Origin: an uncultured Spartobacteria bacterium
GTDB lineage: Bacteria > Verrucomicrobiota > Verrucomicrobiia > Chthoniobacterales > Chthoniobacteraceae
Direction: 5' to 3'
Length of the DNA stretch: 37,891 nt
Assembly: GCA_903916085.1 (NCBI GenBank)
Contig: CAIWVL010000134.1
Coordinates: forward strand, 1-37,891
A program made the position numbers and the translations under genes. Below the pieces are notes generated by a model. The model was not told the origin of the DNA, did not search any database, and was given only the letters and a program-made list of their open reading frames with translations. Below are positions 25,443 to 32,831 of this stretch, one piece after another; position 1 is the first letter of the stretch, and every line of letters begins with the position of its first letter.

Positions 25443-26897
25443 CTAGCGCCGAAGTTTGCCATTCGCCGTCTTTTCCAAACGTTCGACGGACTCAAATCGT
25501 AACGGCACCTTGTAGGAGGCCAGCCTCTGTCGGCAATGCAACGTGAGTTCCGCCGAAATCGGCATCTCCGAGGCCGCAACAAGAACCACTTCGGCGACTA
25601 TAAACGTTCCCCACCGCACATTTTCCTCCCCGCGCACCCGCGCCTCACACACTCCGGGATGCTGGCGCAGGACCTCCTCAATTTCCTCCGGGAAACACTT
25701 CATCCCAGAAATGTTCAACACGGACTTAATCCTGCCACACAGTTCCAGATTCCCCGAAGTGTGGCGTCGGGCGACATCCCCTGTATGGAACCAGCCATCA
25801 GCCATGACCTCCTCCCGCTTGCGCCAAGGGACTAGATAGGCGTCAAACATTCCCGGACCGCGGAGGCACAATTCCCCCACGTCGCCGGGCTGCCCTGTTT
25901 CGTCCAGCAGCACCACCTCGAAATCCTCGGCACTTCCAAGCGCCGTAGGACATTCCTGTGCATCACGCAGATTGAGCAGGGGCAATCCCGCCTCAATAAT
26001 TCCCAGCCCCTGTGTGAGGGGAACCCCATAGCGGCTCCGAAACCAAACCGCGACCTCTTCAGACAGCGCGGCTGCTGTAGACACCGCCAGACGTAAAGTG
26101 GACCAGGAGCGCCCCGAAACGTCACCAGCCAATAACCGGTAATGATAAGGCGCACCGTACATCACCGTTGCCCCCCATCGGTTGGCCGCATCCAATAGAT
26201 CCGTCGCTAAGTGAGAATCTTCGAGAACAACGCCCGCGCCCGCGCTCAAGTACAGCAGAATGGACACCGCGAAATGGTGCGCCATAGGGAGCGTCCAAAG
26301 CACGCGGTCCTCGTGGGTGATCCGCAGGCGCCGGTTGGCAGAGGCGATTCGCGCAAGAAGAGTCCGGTGCGAAAGTACAACTCCCTTACTTGCGCCGGTG
26401 GTGCCGGAGGAAAACCGGATTAACGCAGGCGCGACCTCAGCAAACTGCGCCTCTGAGAAGGGCGCAGCCACGGGGGGGAAGCAGGTCAGCGCGGCGGCAG
26501 CGTGAAGTGAAAAAACAAGAGTGGCCGGCTGAGCGCAGGGATCTGTCCAGATTAGACCGCCGGCGCTCACGGTGGCATGGAGTGCGGTTTGGCGCACAAG
26601 GGCTAGGCGCTCCGCTTCAGTAAGTTCCTGAGGGATCGGAACCAGGCAGGCCCCGCCCATTAGGATGGCAAGCGCCCACACCACGTGATCGACGCCATTC
26701 GGACAATACAACCCGATGCGCGGCACTGGCTGCCAAGGACAATCAAAGGCATTGGCCTCGCGCAGTGCGGCGCATGCCAGCGAGGCCGCCCGCTCAAGCC
26801 ATGCGTACGTGCAACTGTTCTGCGCGCTCAGCAGCGCAAGGGACTGAGGACACGCCAAGGCCTGCGCGCGGAAGGCGGAGAGGATGTCGGGGCTCAT
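25443..26897 (-). CDS. Acyl-adenylate (AMP-dependent) ligase
   Basis: This 484-residue member of the ANL superfamily activates a carboxylic acid as acyl-AMP and loads it on a thiol, most likely the ACP encoded first in its operon. Motifs are intact: RFSSGTTGASKGVVLSH at 161-177 (P-loop-like A3), DGWFHTGDVARR (A7) and KTANGKLRR at the extreme C-terminus with Lys481 (A10). The chain ends just after A10. It resembles the ligases of aryl polyene and xanthomonadin clusters, which activate an aromatic acid, but specificity cannot be read safely. The ATG overlaps the upstream stop (ATGA), so it is the third gene of a coupled trio. Confidence 0.92.
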   Translation of the reverse strand: MSPDILSAFRAQALACPQSLALLSAQNSCTYAWLERAASLACAALREANAFDCPWQPVPRIGLYCPNGVDHVVWALAILMGGACLVPIPQELTEAERLALVRQTALHATVSAGGLIWTDPCAQPATLVFSLHAAAALTCFPPVAAPFSEAQFAEVAPALIRFSSGTTGASKGVVLSHRTLLARIASANRRLRITHEDRVLWTLPMAHHFAVSILLYLSAGAGVVLEDSHLATDLLDAANRWGATVMYGAPYHYRLLAGDVSGRSWSTLRLAVSTAAALSEEVAVWFRSRYGVPLTQGLGIIEAGLPLLNLRDAQECPTALGSAEDFEVVLLDETGQPGDVGELCLRGPGMFDAYLVPWRKREEVMADGWFHTGDVARRHTSGNLELCGRIKSVLNISGMKCFPEEIEEVLRQHPGVCEARVRGEENVRWGTFIVAEVVLVAASEMPISAELTLHCRQRLASYKVPLRFESVERLEKTANGKLRR

Positions 26898-28210
26898 TCT
26901 TGGCTAGGTAATCCGAGCAAATCTTCACGCAGTTGAGACGTCATACAGATGAGCTCCGAAGGCGACAATACGCCCTCCCGCCAGGAAATGGTGGCCGTAA
27001 GAGAGCGATTGCATTCACTAAAAAAGATTCCCGTCCCCGGAGGATTAGAGACGCTAGGAATGTGCCAGCCATTCAGGATTTGAGCACCGCAGAATACTCT
27101 CGTTTCTGGCATGAAACAGCCAGTGTGCGAGTGAAAAAAGGAGGTTAAGCCGGCGCCGTTCTCGCGTCTCAACCCATCCATGTAAAGCGATGATGGAACC
27201 CGCAAAAGAAACTGCACCATGATCAGAAACGCAGAATCCGCTTTTTCTTTCACCATCGAACTAAACTGGGAGTGAATGGAGCGAGTCGCGCTTTCGAGCG
27301 AACCGACTTCCTCGTGGGTAAGTCCAAAATACATTTGTGAAGTTTGATTCTGGAAAATTGGATGCACAGCTCCGCGCCGACGCCGCTGCACCGGAGCACC
27401 CGCGTGAAAGTTCATCGCTCGATTACCTCGCGCCGCAAACACGGCGGCATGCGCACGGGCTACCACAGCAAAGAAATACGGCAGTTGAAAAATCCCGCCG
27501 GTCAAGTGATGAGCCCGAGTGCGGATGGTGGCCGTTTGAGCAACGTCAAAGTGGAGGATACTGAAGCGAGACGCACCCGGCTCTGGCGAAGGTTTGCCAA
27601 GGGCATCGAACGCTATTTCTTTCAACGCGTTATGGCGTTTCACAAAGGGACGGACGTTCCGCAGGCGCTCGCGCAGTGATGACGGGACCTCAAATGCGGC
27701 CCCCCACGAGGACTGGATTGTCGCCGGTTCGTTGGGATGAGCTGCGAGACGGGCGATTTCTTGAAGGGCAAGCTCAACACCCCGACCGTCCAGAAGGAGA
27801 TGCAGCCAGCGAAACGCCACGAGAGTCGCCTCTGGGCCTGGGATGAGCTCAAAGCGTAGGGCTTCGCGTACCGGTGCCTGGAGAAGCGTAGCACACACTG
27901 TCTCAAGCGAGGTGCCTACGGGGTGTTCAATGACCGGGATGACATTTCCAAAAGGCCCTGTCGCCCGCCATTCTGGGAGGCTGAAACACCATTCACGCTC
28001 AAGTTTGGCATGGAGCAAAGGATGAGACTTAGAGAATCGGGCCGCAGCAGAGCGAAGCGCATCGGCGGAAAAACCTTCGCCAAGAGTGAGAACGCTCACG
28101 CCGACATGGCGCCCCTGAAGACCAGACGCCATCAAATCTTCGAGGGCTAGGACAAAACCATCACAGCCCACTAGGGGAACTCGGAAGTCAACTGCGACAG
28201 CCTCCGTCAT
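26894..28210 (-). CDS. Condensation-domain-like acyltransferase
   Basis: This 438-residue protein looks like the chloramphenicol-acetyltransferase/condensation/WS-DGAT superfamily. The start of the first half shows DLMASG...VLTLG...L..A..RFSKSHPLLHAKLE, as in condensation domains. The active-site motif RWLHLLLDGRG at 134-144 supplies His137 and Asp141 of HxxxDG. The first His of HHxxxDG is Leu136, which is tolerated because the second is catalytic. It probably transfers an acyl group from the partner ACP to an amine or hydroxyl. It sits between the ACP and ligase genes, overlapping both by four bases. A free-standing condensation enzyme is not part of canonical aryl polyene sets known to me. 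Family assignment is moderate. Confidence 0.72.
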   Translation of the reverse strand: MTEAVAVDFRVPLVGCDGFVLALEDLMASGLQGRHVGVSVLTLGEGFSADALRSAAARFSKSHPLLHAKLEREWCFSLPEWRATGPFGNVIPVIEHPVGTSLETVCATLLQAPVREALRFELIPGPEATLVAFRWLHLLLDGRGVELALQEIARLAAHPNEPATIQSSWGAAFEVPSSLRERLRNVRPFVKRHNALKEIAFDALGKPSPEPGASRFSILHFDVAQTATIRTRAHHLTGGIFQLPYFFAVVARAHAAVFAARGNRAMNFHAGAPVQRRRRGAVHPIFQNQTSQMYFGLTHEEVGSLESATRSIHSQFSSMVKEKADSAFLIMVQFLLRVPSSLYMDGLRRENGAGLTSFFHSHTGCFMPETRVFCGAQILNGWHIPSVSNPPGTGIFFSECNRSLTATISWREGVLSPSELICMTSQLREDLLGLPSQE

Positions 28211-28473
28211 GGGAGCGGGTTACGTAAGCGTTCAATCAAGGCACCAAGAGCTTGGATGGACTGGAAATTAGCGCGAGTCACGTCCGCATCGGGCACAACG
28301 ACCCCAAATTTCTCTTCCAACTGCAAAAGGAGTTGCATGACCCCCATGGACTCCAAACCCGCATCAAACAAGTCTTCATTCAAGCTCAGGACGCGATTAG
28401 AATCCAAGAGATGCGTTTGGATCAAGCAGGTCAGATCCGACGTTAATTTCTGGCACGTCACGGGCAGTTGCAT
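28207..28473 (-). CDS. Acyl carrier protein (third, GLES variant)
   Basis: This 88-residue carrier protein has LFDAGLESMGVMQLLLQLEEKFGVVVPDADV, with the attachment serine preceded by Glu rather than the usual Asp. It leads the three-gene minus-strand operon ACP, condensation-like enzyme, ligase. Its stop overlaps the next ATG by four bases. The coupling makes it the likely dedicated acceptor for the ligase, in a separate branch from the two plus-strand ACPs. It is divergent from the LolA-like gene across a 108-bp shared control region. Confidence 0.92.
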   Translation of the reverse strand: MQLPVTCQKLTSDLTCLIQTHLLDSNRVLSLNEDLFDAGLESMGVMQLLLQLEEKFGVVVPDADVTRANFQSIQALGALIERLRNPLP

Positions 28474-28499
28474 AAATGATGAGAGACCGGCAAGATTTG

Positions 28500-28517
28500 A
28501 ATCGCCCGATTGATCAA
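28500..28517. promoter_or_regulatory. Overlapping palindromes in the divergent ACP/LolA control region
   Basis: An AATCG-CC-CGATT inverted repeat (28500-28511) overlaps the perfect palindrome TTGATCAA (28510-28517). They sit in the 108-bp gap between the minus-strand trio and the plus-strand LolA/MMPL genes, a natural place for one regulator to control both operons. I could not identify convincing -35/-10 pairs. Confidence 0.3.
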
Positions 28518-28581
28518 GTCACGCTCAATTCGCGCCCAAACCTGCCTGCCACCGTTCTGCCAACTCCTTCATCGTCCTTTC

Positions 28582-29244
28582 ATGCGTCTTGCTCCCTCTG
28601 CTTTGTGCGTTCTGCTGGCTAGCTCCGCTCTGGCACAGGACTCCCTTGATCTTGCTCCACTTAAAAAATGGATTTTGCTCCAAAAGGAGTTGCGCACGCT
28701 TGAAGCGGACTTTGTACAAACCCGCTCCCTCCGCACCTTACGGAGCCCAGTCGCCGTTCCAGGAAAACTTTGGTTCAACTCTGGAGGGGATCTCCATTGG
28801 GAACTGGGAAATCCACCAAAGACTATTTTCCTGCGTAACAAAGAGGGTAGTTTTTTAATTCATCCCCAGAAACTGCGCTATGAAACAATAGCAATAGACA
28901 AAGCGGCCCCAGGAGCGCCCCAGAACTTTCCAATGTTGGAGTTCCCAATAGCCTCTAGTTTTGGAGATTTTTGCAACCAATTCGAGGTTACAAAAATTAA
29001 AACCGAGGGCGCACAATGCCATTTGGAATTTATTCCAAAAGAAGCTCAGGCTCGAAAATACGTTCAAACGATTCGCCTCGATTTCGAAACTCAAACCGGC
29101 GAACTCCAGTTTCTCGAGTTCGTAAGCCGGGATGGATCGAGTTTAAAAACCGAGTTTTCCAATGTGCGCACGAACAGAAAACTGGATAACGCCATATTTG
29201 CTTTTGACCTGAATGGATACCGCGCCGATTCCCCTAAACCGTAG
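28582..29244 (+). CDS. LolA-like outer-membrane lipid/lipoprotein carrier
   Basis: This 220-residue periplasmic protein has a signal peptide ending SSALAQ (about residues 1-17). It has the LolA-type N-terminus FVQTRSLRTLRSPVAVPGKLWFNSGGDLHWELGNPPKTIFLRNKEG, a concave beta-sheet fold for carrying acylated cargo. LolA paralogues are regular members of aryl polyene clusters and are thought to ferry the lipid-linked pigment across the periplasm. I chose the ATG at 28582 because the signal peptide starts there; a TTG at 28510 would add 24 residues. Its 3' end overlaps the MMPL gene by 32 bp. Confidence 0.88.
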   Translation: MRLAPSALCVLLASSALAQDSLDLAPLKKWILLQKELRTLEADFVQTRSLRTLRSPVAVPGKLWFNSGGDLHWELGNPPKTIFLRNKEGSFLIHPQKLRYETIAIDKAAPGAPQNFPMLEFPIASSFGDFCNQFEVTKIKTEGAQCHLEFIPKEAQARKYVQTIRLDFETQTGELQFLEFVSRDGSSLKTEFSNVRTNRKLDNAIFAFDLNGYRADSPKP

Positions 29245-31624
29245 CCGGTTGGCAGCACGCATCATCCTCGCGTTCGCGATTCTCACGCTGACGCTGCTAG
29301 GACTGTCTCGCATTTCGTTTGATGTGGATGTCCTGAAAATGCTGCCCCAAGGGCTGCCCCAGGTGAAGGGCCTTGGATTTTTCCTCAAGAACTTCGCGCA
29401 AGCCGACCAACTCATTCTCACGGTCGAAACCGACACCGCTGAGGCCACAGAAAAAGTGGCGTCGGAGATTGCAGCACATCTGGAAGGGCGACCAGATTTG
29501 GCACGCTTGGTGGTTTCACAGCCGCCCTGGGAAACGCATCCAGCTGACTTTGGAGAGCTCGCCGCGTACCTCGCAATCAACCAGCCAAAGGAGGCGTTTG
29601 GCGAACTGGTCAGACGCCTCACCCCGGCACAAAGACCTACCACTCTCGCGAAAGCGCTAGAGGAGATCACCGAATCTGTTTCCCCCCAAGATGTCGCCCT
29701 CGCTGGGTATGATCCGTACGGCATCGTCCCTTCACTGAAGGAAACTGGGCTGATGTCACCGGCGCAGGCTTCGGAGTTTGTCTCCGCAGATGGCACATTT
29801 CGAGTTCTGTACGTTCATTCGGCGCATTCCCTTAAGAATTACAAGGAAGCGATCCAATGGATTGGAGCGATCAAGAAGAGCGTTAATCCATGGCGCGTAC
29901 TTCCTGGAGTGACGCTGGGGTTCACGGGAGAGCCCTCTTTTGTGGCGGACATTTCAAGCGCCATGGAATGGGACATGTCGAGCTCATCGGCGGTGACGCT
30001 TTTGCTGATTGCCCTCGTGTTTTGGGCCTGTTATCGCCGCGCGACGCCACTTTTCGGGCTACAACTGATGCTGGCCATCGTTTTCGCAGTGAGCCTCGGG
30101 GCAGCGGGTCTTTTTCTAAAACACCTTACCGTCATCGGAGTAGGCTGTGCCGCCATCATGATCGGGCTGAGCGTGGATTACGGGTACTTCATTTTTCAGC
30201 GGTCACTGCATCACAACGGCTCGGTGGCTGAATTACGGCGCCATTGCTGGCAGTACATTGCTTGGACCTCAGGGACTACCGCAGCTGCCTTCTTTTCGCT
30301 CAACCTAAGCAGCCTTCCAGGCCTCTCGCAGTTGGGCAACCTAGTGGGTATTGGGGTGGTCACGGGGGCCGCAGTCATGCTGACGCTTTTTGCCCCGCTC
30401 GCCATGAGCTATCGTAGGAAAGCTCAACCACACTCCCTTTCGAGGATTGAGGGGGTGCTCGCCTCCCCTGCCCTCGCCAAGGTGGGGTTTTACTGCACGC
30501 TAGGCCTCGTGGTCGTGCTCCTTGGAGTGCTCTTCACCAAAGGCGCACCGGTCACGGAATTCACACCGGGGTACCTGCGTCCGCGCCATAGTGATGCTTA
30601 CACGGCGCTAGACAGGCTTTCTCTCAAACTTGCGGATAACCGGGATTTGCTGCACTTGGTGATTGAGGGAGACTCAGAGCGCCAGGTGTTGGAGCGCCTC
30701 AAGGCGGCGGAAAAGACTATCGCGACAGAACAGACACGGGGACACCTCGTTTCCCACCTGACCCCGCTGATGCTGTGGCCAGACGCAGATGCACAGTCGG
30801 CGAATCTTGAACTGGCTGCCCGGATTGCGAGAGATCCTGCCGGACTGCGCGAGGCGGCACTTCAGGCTGGCTTTACAGAGGACGCACTGAAACTGACTGA
30901 GCAGATTTTATTGCACTGGAGCGAATGGGCGAAACTCCCGTCCAAAAGCCTCCCGATTTGGCCGGATAGTCCGAGTGCTCGTTGGATTTTAAGTCGGGTC
31001 AGCAGCCGTGCACAGGGCCATTTTCTGGCGGCTGGAATGGTGACACCCGTTCTTGGCCAAGAGGCGGCGCTGTTGGAGACGTTGAAATTACCGGGAACCT
31101 TTCTGGTGAGCTGGTCGCTGTTGGGAAACTCGCTGCAACAGGTAGTTCCCCGGGAGCTTGTAGCCATCATGCTGACACTCAGCGGGCTGGTGTTGCTGTT
31201 GCTGGCGTTTGCGCTGCGGAGTGCAAGGGCATTGGTGTGTTTCGTTGTAACAACGGGGCTCGTTTTAGCGTGCCTAGCCGCAGTCATGTCGCTCCTTGGC
31301 ATGAGCTGGAACATCTTTAACATCGCCGCCATTCTGCTGCTCCTAGGTACCGGAACCGACTACAGCATCCTTATCCTGTTGTCCCTTCGGCGAAATGGCG
31401 GAGACGTGGAGGCGACGCGCAAAGAGCTGTTTCTCGTCGTAAGCCTATGCGCCACCTCAGCCGCCGCCGGGTTTGGCACGATCGGTTGGGCGAATCACCT
31501 TGGATTAGCGGTCCTAGGCCAGACATGCGCCATCGGGCTGGTCCTCGACGCGCTCATTTCGCTGTTTTTGCTTCCCCCAGCGTGGAGGGCACTGGCGAGA
31601 CTGGGGGCAGGACAAAAGCGCTAA
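29213..31624 (+). CDS. MMPL/RND-family exporter
   Basis: This 803-residue inner-membrane transporter has the duplicated RND layout: one N-terminal helix (about 10-32), a periplasmic domain, five or so helices, then the same again. Both central helices carry the family acidic motif, GLSVDYGYFIF in the first half and GTGTDYSILILL in the second; these residues relay protons. MMPL proteins export lipids, and homologues are in nearly all aryl polyene clusters next to LolA. The ATG lies inside the 3' end of the LolA gene. The stop codon shares two bases with the stop of the convergent vapC remnant. Confidence 0.9.
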   Translation: MDTAPIPLNRSRLAARIILAFAILTLTLLGLSRISFDVDVLKMLPQGLPQVKGLGFFLKNFAQADQLILTVETDTAEATEKVASEIAAHLEGRPDLARLVVSQPPWETHPADFGELAAYLAINQPKEAFGELVRRLTPAQRPTTLAKALEEITESVSPQDVALAGYDPYGIVPSLKETGLMSPAQASEFVSADGTFRVLYVHSAHSLKNYKEAIQWIGAIKKSVNPWRVLPGVTLGFTGEPSFVADISSAMEWDMSSSSAVTLLLIALVFWACYRRATPLFGLQLMLAIVFAVSLGAAGLFLKHLTVIGVGCAAIMIGLSVDYGYFIFQRSLHHNGSVAELRRHCWQYIAWTSGTTAAAFFSLNLSSLPGLSQLGNLVGIGVVTGAAVMLTLFAPLAMSYRRKAQPHSLSRIEGVLASPALAKVGFYCTLGLVVVLLGVLFTKGAPVTEFTPGYLRPRHSDAYTALDRLSLKLADNRDLLHLVIEGDSERQVLERLKAAEKTIATEQTRGHLVSHLTPLMLWPDADAQSANLELAARIARDPAGLREAALQAGFTEDALKLTEQILLHWSEWAKLPSKSLPIWPDSPSARWILSRVSSRAQGHFLAAGMVTPVLGQEAALLETLKLPGTFLVSWSLLGNSLQQVVPRELVAIMLTLSGLVLLLLAFALRSARALVCFVVTTGLVLACLAAVMSLLGMSWNIFNIAAILLLLGTGTDYSILILLSLRRNGGDVEATRKELFLVVSLCATSAAAGFGTIGWANHLGLAVLGQTCAIGLVLDALISLFLLPPAWRALARLGAGQKR

Positions 31625-31760
31625 GAGCTTGGATAAGCTACGCCCAATTCTTTTGCAGCATCATCCGAGCACCGATCTTTAGACCACAAAAGGGCTCCAG
31701 AAAGACGCGCAGCGACCAAAATTTGAATGTCATTCCAGCCAACGTATCCGCGATTATCAT
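31621..31760 (-). pseudogene. vapC: vapC remnant (PIN toxin with internal deletion)
   Basis: An ATG overlapping the vapB stop (ATGA) opens with MIIADT, the usual first strand of a VapC PIN domain with its first metal-binding Asp. Immediately after, typical PIN C-terminal sequence continues in a different frame: GWNDIQILVAARLSG and LLWSKDRCSDDAAKELGV, ending at TAG (31621-31623). About 80-90 codons of the middle, including further catalytic residues, are missing and the join changes frame. Only a short nonsense peptide would be made from the ATG. This is a decayed toxin. Confidence 0.8.
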
Positions 31761-31963
31761 GCCTCGTTGGGCATCTCCACTCGAGTGCGCTCGGGGATTT
31801 CGAGGGAAGGCATTCGAGCCCCCAGAAGAGCCAAGCGGCGGAATGCCTCCCGTTCAACAAGAGCCTCCAGCCCCATGCGGACGAGGACTGCTTTTTCCGT
31901 TTCGCCGGTAAACTCACATGCCAGAGCAAGCAGAAGCTCGTCAACATTGAGCGCTGTTCTCAT
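31757..31963 (-). CDS. vapB: VapB-family antitoxin
   Basis: This 68-residue protein opens MRTALNVDELLLALACEFTG, the VapB/DUF2191 ribbon-helix-type N-terminus. VLVRMGLEALVEREAFRRLALLGARMPSLE follows, the helix and toxin-wrapping tail. The complete antitoxin is retained although the partner toxin is broken. A strong promoter with an inverted repeat lies directly upstream, and the spacing implies a leaderless mRNA. Confidence 0.82.
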   Translation of the reverse strand: MRTALNVDELLLALACEFTGETEKAVLVRMGLEALVEREAFRRLALLGARMPSLEIPERTRVEMPNEA

Positions 31964-31970
31964 CTACATC

Positions 31971-32004
31971 AGAATAAACCAATTAGAGCGAACTGTCAAT
32001 TCGC
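31971..32004 (-). promoter_or_regulatory. vapB promoter with operator-like inverted repeat
   Basis: On the minus strand a perfect -35 box TTGACA (31999-31994) is separated by exactly 17 bp from a -10 box TATTCT (31976-31971). The -35 box is enclosed in an inverted repeat, GCGAA-N7-TTCGC (31988-32004), well placed for repression by VapB. The -10 ends seven bases before the ATG, so transcription should start at or next to the start codon. Confidence 0.7.
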
Positions 32005-32051
32005 ACGAACCCAGTTGGGACTTCAAATCGTCCTCGCCGTGCACCTTCTCC

Positions 32052-32714
32052 TCACGAAGGCGTGCCGGCGAAGGGCTCGAAGCCTAGGCCAAAGGCGTTG
32101 GCTGAGGCGGCGAACATCGTGGGGATCGAGCCCGTGAAACTCTCAAAATCCTGATCGTTGCGGTACTGCGTATCCGCTCCGACGTAGACTCCTGCTGGGA
32201 TAAGGTTGCTGTCTTCGATCTGGACGCGGACCTCGTATTCCCAGTCGGGAATGCGCACATGTCCGAGAGCTCCGGGGCGAGCGACGAGACGGTTGCCGGC
32301 GAAAGAGCGCAGGTAACGTTCGCGTTCCGGCAAAGAGCTGAAGCGCACCTGGGCCTGCATGGATAGATTGCTCACTGATTTGACGTCCAGTTCGAGCAGC
32401 GCGTGTACCCGGCAGAGCGTTTGATGAACCAGTTGCCAGTCGGCCCAACTCCGGGCGTTACGCACAGCCACGCGCATGCGCTCGGCCGTGCGCACGATAG
32501 TGCCGTTCCCTTCAAAGAACGTGGCGTTCAGCTCGTACTGATAGAGCATGTCACGCCCCAACAGCTGACATTGCGACGGGCGCAGGCCGACTCCCTTTTG
32601 CGGGTCGCACAAATCCCTCACGAACTGCTCTAGGGCCGGTTCCCGCATGCTTATAGGCTGCGGGAGCGGGAGGTCGATACTCACACCAAAGATTTCGATC
32701 GGGACAACTTCCAT
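32052..32714 (-). CDS. Hypothetical protein
   Basis: I do not recognise this 220-residue protein. It begins MEVVPIEIFGVSIDLPLPQP, has no signal peptide or membrane segment, and has mixed alpha/beta composition. Its C-terminal part is rich in Gly and aromatic residues (IPDWEYEVRVQIEDSNLIPAG and a final FGLGFEPFAGTPS). A GTG at 32720 would add two residues; I prefer the ATG. It lies downstream of the Ig-repeat gene in the same direction, but a terminator separates them, so it probably has its own promoter. A role linked to the Ig-repeat protein is possible but unsupported. Confidence 0.65.
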   Translation of the reverse strand: MEVVPIEIFGVSIDLPLPQPISMREPALEQFVRDLCDPQKGVGLRPSQCQLLGRDMLYQYELNATFFEGNGTIVRTAERMRVAVRNARSWADWQLVHQTLCRVHALLELDVKSVSNLSMQAQVRFSSLPERERYLRSFAGNRLVARPGALGHVRIPDWEYEVRVQIEDSNLIPAGVYVGADTQYRNDQDFESFTGSIPTMFAASANAFGLGFEPFAGTPS

Positions 32715-32794
32715 AACCACGCGTTAAGGGAAACAGAGCCAGATGGCACGCCTTTTTCCACTCCACCCCCAGCGCACGGCGACTTTGCGATGCA

Positions 32795-32831
32795 AAACGC
32801 CGCTAGGCTGGGATGGAAGATAGCGGCGTTT
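32795..32831 (-). terminator. Rho-independent terminator of the Ig-repeat gene
   Basis: A perfect 10-bp stem (AAACGCCGCT and AGCGGCGTTT) encloses a 17-base loop and is followed on the minus strand by one further T before GCATCG, giving a run of four T. The stem begins inside the TAA stop codon of the Ig-repeat gene. The T-run is short, but the stem is strong and exactly placed. Confidence 0.72.
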
